64,000 nt of DNA from assembly GCA_030704615.1 (NCBI GenBank), contig CM060731.1, forward strand, positions 56,524,756-56,588,755, given 5' to 3'. The notes below the pieces were generated by a model. That model was given only the letters and a program-made list of their open reading frames with translations. It did not search any database and was not told the origin of the DNA. This document shows, one piece after another, positions 56,601 to 64,000 of this stretch (its first letter is position 1; each line of letters opens with the position of its first letter). The DNA is from Takakia lepidozioides. Taxonomy: Eukaryota; Streptophyta; Takakiopsida; Takakiales; Takakiaceae. The translations under genes were made by a program, and so were the position numbers.

Positions 56601-57624
56601 GCCTGATACCTTCACATTCATTCGCTGGAAATAAATGCGACGGCAAAGTAGCGGCACTGCGCCAGGCAGTATTGATCTCTAGAGAGCCTTCCTGTAGGAG
56701 TGGATTGGAGCCTGTTGGGTTTCCAGCATGTGCATTGCGACCTTCACAAACTCTAAGAATCACTATGGGCAAACATTCATGAATAGTTGCCCATTCATGA
56801 ATAGCAACTAAATCTCACGATAGAAGAATCTCAATTGTACGTAGCTAAAAGGAGGTAGGTAGCTGTTGTACAGACAGTCACTCTCTCAAAACAGCCATTC
56901 ACAACTGGTAACTTTAGTGCGTTTTGGAGTTCTTGGCTGTCAGCTGAGTTCAGCCCTTCCAACTTTCTAGCAGTGATTGAAGACAGGGAGTGGGTATGTA
57001 TGCAGGAGAAACATAGAAGGTACCTAGGTACACGAGCAAGGACTGCAGTGCAGAGGCAGGCCGCAGACAGGATGTGAAAGAGACAAAGCGAAGAGACAGC
57101 GAAAGCGGCTCCCTGTATATTTGGCTCCCGCATTAACTGGAGCCGGCGCCGGTTTTTGACTTTTAAAGCCGGAGACCTATCCGTATCGTACCATGATCGG
57201 CTATACCTACTGCGTTATACAGGTATGCTGCAGTGACCGTAGTTGGAGTTATAACTCTAATAATACTATTAATAAAGGAATTACCTACACCCAAGGCAGC
57301 ATTCACTCGGCCATAAAGGCCGGAGTCCAAGTTATTATTATTGCACCATCACATTCGTATTACTGATTCAATGACTACAAAATCGAGTGAATAATTGCAG
57401 AATGAGATTTGAATGTGCGTTCATTGTTTCCACTTTTTGTGTTTACATTCGGAGCTGCCCACCTGAATTATTACACATAATTTGGAATATCTAGATTTAT
57501 GGGGAATTAATAAAGAGAAAACGATGATGACCATGATTGTCTTCTTCTCTCAATCAGCGATTGGGCTTCTGGAAACAAATAAATGAAATTGATCGGGATT
57601 AAATAGATTCATGGCTATATATCT
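53601..57624. other. Intergenic, no confident gene
   Basis: Several 60-160-codon frames occur (for example 54234-54467, 56084-56575 plus; 55093-55344, 56831-57133 minus), but none has a domain, repeats or phase-matched splice partners. The segment 56220-56560 has moderately coding-like composition. Nothing else stands out. Confidence 0.3.
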
Positions 57625-57745
57625 CATAGGAAACAGTGAGAGCTCAGTTGGATAGTGCACAGACTGCCACCCAGATGATTCTGGGGTCGAATCGAAAGAA
57701 AACGGAAATTAGAGATCGCACAAGGTAAAAAGTAAAAGTATGTGT
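57625..57745 (+). mobile_element. tRNA-derived SINE
   Basis: A good A box (gagagctcagttggatagt, 57638-57656) is followed by a B box (ggggtcgaatcg, 57683-57694) at tRNA-like spacing and an A-rich tail (gaaagaaaacggaaatt). The acceptor stem does not close. A second B-box-like site (gggttcaatttcg) lies near 57869 without an A box. Confidence 0.55.
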
Positions 57746-58059
57746 CATCCCAAACTTACCGGCACCATCTTTGTTTTTTCATCCGCCTTCCCAACAGTAA
57801 ATGGAAGAAAATGAACTTGATAAAAGATACACATCAATGCTCATTGACTGCTGCAAAGGTGATCTTGGGTTCAATTTCGATTACCGTTGTATGTCGTTAC
57901 TACTCATAAAGGTACTTTACTCATTTCCCAAATCGTAGAGTATCCAGACACTGAATGTATGTATACGTAGTATGTCCTGTATACGCGATTTCGAAATTCC
58001 TGGAGATAATACGGGGTAGCCGTGGCGGCGCAGGTGCAGTGGGGCAGCCCCTCTTTACG

Positions 58060-58083
58060 AGAGAGAGAGAGAGAGAGAGAGAG
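58060..58083. repeat. (GA)n microsatellite
   Basis: About twelve ga units in the upstream region of the receptor-kinase gene; purine-rich DNA continues to 58340. Confidence 0.95.
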
Positions 58084-58344
58084 GGACAAGCGCACACTGG
58101 AGCTCCACGCTACTTTGGACTAGTGCCCGCTCTCAGAGATCCTGGCAGGGAGAGTGTGGGGGAAGCGAACAATTCATAGGCGCCAAGGAAGGTAGATAGG
58201 TTGGGGAGATGGTAGAGAATGGCAGTAGTAAACGAGAATTTTTGATGGAGAGACGGACGGATGGTTATGCGGGCAGATTAGATCCTTAGCGAGAGAAAGA
58301 AGGAGAAAGGAGGTTGAGAGCCTGAGAGAGAGGGACAGAGTGCA

Positions 58345-61300
58345 ATGAAGTCTGGGAACGTGATGCATTTTGGGAAAGGGTCAGGAGATGAATATAGAGG
58401 TAGACTGGTGAGGGTACTTTCGGAGGGTACTTGTTCACTTGAGTCGTGCGGCGTGGCAGATCGATGGAGGGATGGCACTTCTAAGATGGGAGTGAAAAGA
58501 CGAGAGTTGATTAGAGGGGCGAGGTTGAAGAGTTCTGCAGAAGACAATCGGGCCAAAATTCTCGGTAGCGGAAATGTTAGACTATCCCGCTTTATACCCG
58601 ATAATCAGGTGCCACATAGCAGAAGCATAGTCTGTATCAGAAAGGATAAAAGGAGAGTAGATAGATTTCATGTCTTACTCAGCAATCTACTTCGACATAA
58701 TTCATTTCTCCTACCTTTCATCTTTCTACTACAATTGTTGCCATTGGTCACAGGAGCGATAGTTCATGCCCAGCTCGTGCACGCATTACCAGCAGCAGCC
58801 AGTCAATACAATTCAGCTCATTTGGGATCGATCGTAGCAGTAGCATCGTCGGTTGAAGTCAAAGCAAGCGTGGATGTTGAATGGGTTTTACACGGTTCGA
58901 GCAGTTGTAGACCCATGAGACAAGTTTTTGGCGAGAGGAAGGGGAGGAAAGCACGGCGGACTCGCTTTGACTGCTCGGACTCGGACAACGATAGGCAAAC
59001 ACAACTCGCAGGTAGAGTCTCATTCAGTGAGTTTCATGTGAGCCTTACATACGATGATCCTCAATGATTTACGTCAACTTTTAATCTTTGGGGAAGATTG
59101 AAGATGGTTTCACAGAGAAACATCCGTGTAGTTTTGTACTAAATTTTAAAACCAGCTCGTCTCGCTAATAAGTTGAGAGATCCTCGCAACAACTTACATT
59201 CAGTAGAAACCACCTGCAGGCATGAGAAGTAGGGGAAGTATAATCAAGTTGGGGGCAACGAAAAAGTCCAGCAGGAGCCGACAGCAAAGGTGTGCAAATT
59301 TCAGAAATCATTCAAGTCAACCCATTCACAGTGGAGCTAGGATTCTTTCATCCCCATCCGATGAGAACGCACCCGTATGGACACTGGAGAAAACGTCCTC
59401 TGTGGTCAGTCCTGAATCGGAGACAAGGTCTAACGAGGAACCACGAAGATCCTATGAAAAATTTAGCAAGCAAATACCGACATGGATGCCCTCAAGTCAG
59501 ATTGGGGAAGCGGACAAGGATTGGAAATCAAGTGCACCTAAGGATTCTGTAGCTGTGTGGCAGCCGTATAGTCTCACGGCAATGTGTAGACTGACTTGGG
59601 TCAGGTGCTCCAAAGGGGTTGTGACCTCCATTGACGCGTCTAACAGGGGCTTTCAAGGGCCAATACCTTCCTGTTTTTCTCTCTTAACAGGGCTCCAAAC
59701 ACTCAACTTGTCACACAATAGCTTCTCTGGGACCATTCCTCCGATGCTCGGGTTGCTTCTAAACTTAACCATCCTGGACTTAAGTTACAACAAGCTGTCA
59801 GGTCCGATCCCGGAAACTATGGGGTCTCTGGGAAAGCTGTCTATTCTTGACGCAAGTCACAATCAGCTGCAGGGTCCAATCCCTGGAACTCTTTCTCAAA
59901 TGAAGGCTTTGACTGCAATCAACCTTTCCAGCAATAGATTGTCAGGTCCGATTCCTCCAAATCTGTGCAATTTGTCGAACCTTTCAAGTCTTTCGCTCTC
60001 TTTCAACAACTTGCGGGGGTCCATTCCATCTGACTTGGGCAGCTTCGAAAAGCTGGAGGTCCTCTCTCTGGGAGGAAATGAGTTTACTGGCCCCATTCCA
60101 TCTGAGTTGGGTGATCTTCCATTGCTAAAAGTCTTGGACTTGAGACGTAACAGACTTACAGGGTTGATCCCCTTCCGGTTTGGCTCTCCAAAGTTGCTGA
60201 AAGTGCTGGACCTCCATGGAAATTACTTGAACGGGAGCATCCCTGATTCTCTGGGATCTCTCTCCTCTCTTGAGGAGCTCATTCTCTCCAACAACAGACT
60301 GGAGGGCAGTTTACCAAGTGCATTGGGAAGGCTCAACTCGCTAAAGCTGTTGGACGTGTCACGCAACCAGCTAGTTGGGAGGCTCCCCAGCCAACTGTCT
60401 CTTCTTTCCCAGGTACATATCGAGCGTGGATGCTTGATTAAGGAGGAAGGTTACTTAGATATCTTGACAAAAGAAATTATGGAGAGGGGAGCGTGGAAAA
60501 GGATGCAGAGGACATGTACTCAAAATTTATCTGATATGGTCCAACGGCTGTAGCTGTAGCTGTAGCCATGTGGCCATGTCGCGATAGATGGGACTGCTGC
60601 AACAGACAATGTGGAGCCGTCACAACCCCCTAGCAAAAGGGGGCCTGTAGCTTGATCATAACTTCGTAACTTTGTTCATAACTTTGAGGGAATATAGAGA
60701 CTGGTCAAAATACTATGCATTTTTGCGAACTGAAAGTCATCTCTTTGTGTATGTGCAATTGCTTACAGCTGAAGTTCCTGTATGTGAACCGGACATCCGT
60801 TTCAGGGTCCATCCCTGCTTTCTTCGGTAACCTCTTGTCTCTACAGTTTCTGTCTTTGTCGTCCAACAACCTAGACGGCTCTATTCCCAGTTCTCTCGGG
60901 CTACTTTGGTCGATGGAATATCTAGACTTGGAAGGGAACAATTTCACGGGTCCCATTCCATCTGCGCTTTCCAATTGCATACATCTCGAGTACCTTTTGC
61001 TCTCCGCGAACTCTCTCTCAGGTAATAGGTCTCTCTTTATCCTCCCTTCTTTTGTATATGATATTCAACAATCCTGGGTTGCACATTTGTCTACTCTTTT
61101 CTGATCAACTTGCATGCTGATATTAAATCATTAAATTGGAAACTTGTCCTGAAATTTTGAGTAGGAGCCTCAGGAAAGGAGGCAGATGAGGCAGGTCCCG
61201 AGGAGAGAGGAGCAAGTAGAGGTCATCTAAACACAAAGTTCAGACAGGGTAATGAGTGGATCTAGACAGAGACATTCCCTGTATTCCAGTCATTGATTTT

Positions 61301-63705
61301 ACCCTGGTTGTTTCTCAGGTGGAATACCGCAGTCCCTTGCGAATCTCCCACATCTCAAAGTAGTGGCCATGGGGAAAAACCTTCTGGGTGGAGAGTTGCC
61401 AAAGTGGGGTATGAACACCCCATTTCTTGAGGAAATTGTCCTGCCTCTGAATACTTTGAGTGGAAATATCCCACATGAATGGGGCCAACTTTCCTTTCTT
61501 CAGGTTGTCTCGCTCTCAGTCAACAACTTAACTGGAAGCATACCAAAGTCGCTTCAGCAGTGCAAAGGGCTGCAGCAAATGTGGCTTGATCACAATGCGT
61601 TGACAGGGCAGCTTGACGATTGGTTGGGCCAGTTACCTAATTTGGCCGTCCTGTCTGTCATTAACAACAGATTTTCTGGGGGAATTCCTGCTAGTTTAGC
61701 AAATTGTTCTCTCCTAGAGACCTTGTACTTGGGCTCAAACTTCCTGTCTGGTGAAATCCCCGCCCAACTTGGGCAGCTTCCCAACTTGGTGGTTCTGTCT
61801 CTGTCATTCAACAACCTCTCAGGAAGCATTCCTCCCCAATTGGGAAATCTTACAAGCCTTCGAGGGTTAGATGTAACACGAAACATGCTCATTGGCAGTC
61901 TCCCACGTGAGCTTGTAGGATTGACTTCTCTTCAGTTTCTATTATTGGGCCTGAACAACCTAACAGGGACAATTCCGACCTGGTTATCCCAGTTGAGCAA
62001 GCTCCAGGCCTTGGATCTCTCATCCAACAACTTCTTTGGTGATATTCCAACTGGGCTTACGAATTTGAGCTACTTTCGAACTCGGGTTCATTCTCTGCCT
62101 ACTCAGCCTATGACCAGACTTGAAAGAAACAATCCGGGTTTGGATCTCATGTATACAGAGGCCATCATAGGCCAAACGTTTTTGTTGCTAGGAAGTAACC
62201 GTCTCTCAGGTAGACTACCTGATGATTTTGGCGATTTGAAGAACCTGTGGGTTCTCGATGTCCATGACAACCAGCTATCTGGGAAGATTCCAGCCAACCT
62301 GGGGGGTGCTGATGCCCTCTGTTATCTGGACCTTTCAGACAATCTATTCAGTGGCGACATCCCAGGAGATCTTGAAAATTTATCTTTTTTGAGTTTCTTC
62401 AATGTCTCCGACAACCGGCTGACCGGGAGAATTCCAGATCATGGGCAGTTTGATACATTTGGTGCTAACTCTTACAGGGGAAACTGGGGTCTGTGCGGGT
62501 TGCCCCTTGGTACAACATGTGGTGTCCTTCCCACCATCCCATCTTCACAAGCCGCAAACCTATCTTCAACTCATGGTGCTGGAGGGACGTCTGGGTACTT
62601 TTCTCTCCCCCTTCTCTCCATCCACAATTCTGATCAGTGTCATATCCTAGACAGTGAAAACTGGCTGGGAATCTTAGTATGCTGCAAGCAATAAGTACTT
62701 CAGGCCTGATGACACACTCTCTCTCTCTCTCTCTATGTCTCTCTTTCTCGATTGCTCCGCCCAACAGGGTGCATGGTCTATGCCCACAAGGCTATGGCAA
62801 ACAACATCTTATGAGTACGTTCTCTCTGTCTCTACATGGTCTCATGGGTCTTGTGGTCCTCTGTGAATGTCATAAAGTTTCTTTCTCTTTCTTTCTCTCT
62901 CTTCCACTTTCTCCCATAAGCTCTTCAAATTGTAGACCTTATAGAAGTTCGAATTCTGTTTAACCTCTTTGTCCTCTATATCCCTTCCTCTGTGTGTCTC
63001 ATGGGCACCTTCAGGCCTCACATGGAGGTGATGTATGCTTTCTTCTCTACTACATGTTCAAACTGTTAAAACTCCCATTCACAAGCTTCAACCTGTCTCA
63101 GATTTTGTCCTAGCTAGGGGTGGGGGGAGGGCTGTCGTTGAAGTGTGCTTTTTGTCCCTTATGTAAGTCACTCGTAGCTCTAGTTGGTCTGTAGGCTGAG
63201 TTCTCCTTTGTCATGCTGAGCAAGGCCTCAGGCTTTAGGTGGAGTAGATGACTGCTTCAAGGGGGCTTTATTTGCATGGTGGAGTCATGATACAAAGGAA
63301 TCCCATCCTACCCATGCAACTAAGGATGAACCTGCTCCTGTCATTTGTCCTGATTGCCTGATTTCGTCTTGTTCTTGTAGGTTGCATCACATTAAGCTCA
63401 AAACAGGCGCCTTAGTGGGTATTGCAATGGCCTCCACAATAGTGGGATGGGGTATGCTGGGGCTGTTGTTGTGGTGGAGGATAGCACATCGGTGCAGCAC
63501 CTTGAATACAGTTCTTGCTGTTCACAATACCGGCGTGGAACACAGGCCAAACCCAAAGGAGGCTCTGAGTATCAATGTGGCAACGTTCCAAAACTTTCTG
63601 CCAAAGCTAACGCTGGCAGACCTCATGAAAGCCACCAACAACTTTGCCATTGAGAATGTGCTTGGAGATGGGGGTTTTGGCACTGTCTACAAGGCTAACC
63701 TCCCT
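58345..63705 (+). CDS. LRR receptor-like kinase, subfamily X type (EMS1/PSKR-like), 3' end beyond window
   Basis: Phase-matched exons are 58345-59011, 59220-60412, 60769-61021, 61319-62594 and 63381-63705 (phases 1, 0, 1, 2, 0). Exon 1 contains a strong hydrophobic segment ([19 protein letters not shown]) that could be the signal sequence, but it lies ~120 residues in, so the true start may differ. Then come a Cys pair (CRLTWVRC), about 28 LRRs of the plant LxxLxxLxLSxNxLSGxIP type, a short island-like break ([20 protein letters not shown]) before the last LRRs, [18 protein letters not shown]...NWGLCG cap, a membrane helix ([20 protein letters not shown]), and the kinase entry [26 protein letters not shown] with the Gly-rich loop GDGGFGTV. 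The kinase entry is most like EMS1; the island is PSKR-like. It is a plasma-membrane receptor, probably for a peptide; the ligand is unknown. The remaining kinase lies past base 64000. Confidence 0.85.
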
Positions 63706-64000
63706 GTAAGTTTTTGCACAGTTCAATCCAGGGTTTGATTCACATTCCCAGACAACCTATTCATAACTTTAGTGAGTTCTTGTTTTGGAGGTGTCTTGAC
63801 CATGTGCCAAAAACACAAAGGATATATCGGCCCACCCTGGGACTATATCAGGGGGCAAGTGCCATAGCTGTCCCATTTATGCCCCAATCTGTGAGACACT
63901 GGTCTCCAACTTATTAGATAGACCGTCCAGCAAGACTTGACTTCCATATACTATTGGTGATCTCTTTCTTCTGTTTAATTGTAGATTGGGTTAGCAAGTC
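63706..64000 (+). other. Intron of the receptor-kinase gene, running off the window
   Basis: It starts with gtaagttttt after the codon for Pro in KANLP. An acceptor-like attgtag occurs at 63979-63985, but the following bases do not give the expected D-G-x-V-V-A-V-K segment, so the next exon may lie outside the window. Confidence 0.55.

Noticed and set aside
57638-57694. Functional tRNA gene
   Set aside because: A and B boxes are present, but acceptor and anticodon stems do not pair; a SINE head fits better.
57904-58095. Minus-strand frame with a Leu-Ser repeat
   Set aside because: It is a translation of the (GA)n microsatellite.

Overview
This is nuclear DNA from a land plant. It has split genes with GT-AG introns, an NRT1/PTR (NPF) transporter, a PLS-type pentatricopeptide (PPR) reading frame with an E domain, an LRR receptor-like kinase, and plant-type CACTA, hAT, Tourist, Copia and MULE/SWIM transposon remains. 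E/DYW-class PPR proteins point to an embryophyte. The sequence alone does not let me choose between bryophyte, lycophyte, fern and seed plant.

Layout. 0-4.1 kb: a four-exon gene, rebuilt from phase-matched splice sites, for an unrecognised membrane protein. 4.1-15.8 kb: transposon-rich intergenic DNA, with a scrambled CACTA transposase, a palindrome-bordered tandem repeat, an old repeat family ending in TTAACCCCTAA, a TA-flanked inverted-repeat element, a hAT MITE nested in a Tourist-like MITE, and a perfect 35-bp snap-back palindrome. 15.8-19.6 kb (minus strand): a complete four-exon NPF transporter gene. 19.6-28.5 kb: mostly non-coding, with two hAT-like MITEs that have clear 8-bp target duplications. 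28.5-31.2 kb (minus strand): a PPR gene broken by a 19-bp tandem duplication and by stops in its E domain. 31.2-38.7 kb: a patchwork of a SWIM-domain fragment, a CACTA DUF4218/DUF4216 fragment, a truncated Copia element and a tandem GGCGCC-containing repeat.

38.9-53.5 kb is the most unusual part. It holds a MULE-like SWIM protein, an antisense Ulp1 (C48) protease fragment, and a split zinc-finger reading frame of a type I do not recognise. All lie in DNA saturated with AGACC on the plus strand. In stretches that read as introns the bias flips to GGTCT. A PPR-derived tandem array and palindromic repeats separate the two halves of this AGACC-rich DNA. 53.5-58.3 kb shows no confident gene. 58.3-64 kb carries the ectodomain, membrane segment and first part of the kinase of an LRR receptor kinase that runs off the right edge.

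The intact-looking host genes (membrane protein, NPF transporter, receptor kinase) appear functionally independent. The rest is mainly the record of repeated transposition, local tandem duplication and template-switch-like events. Exon coordinates come from reading frame, splice-site consensus and phase by eye; no alignment or transcript evidence was available.
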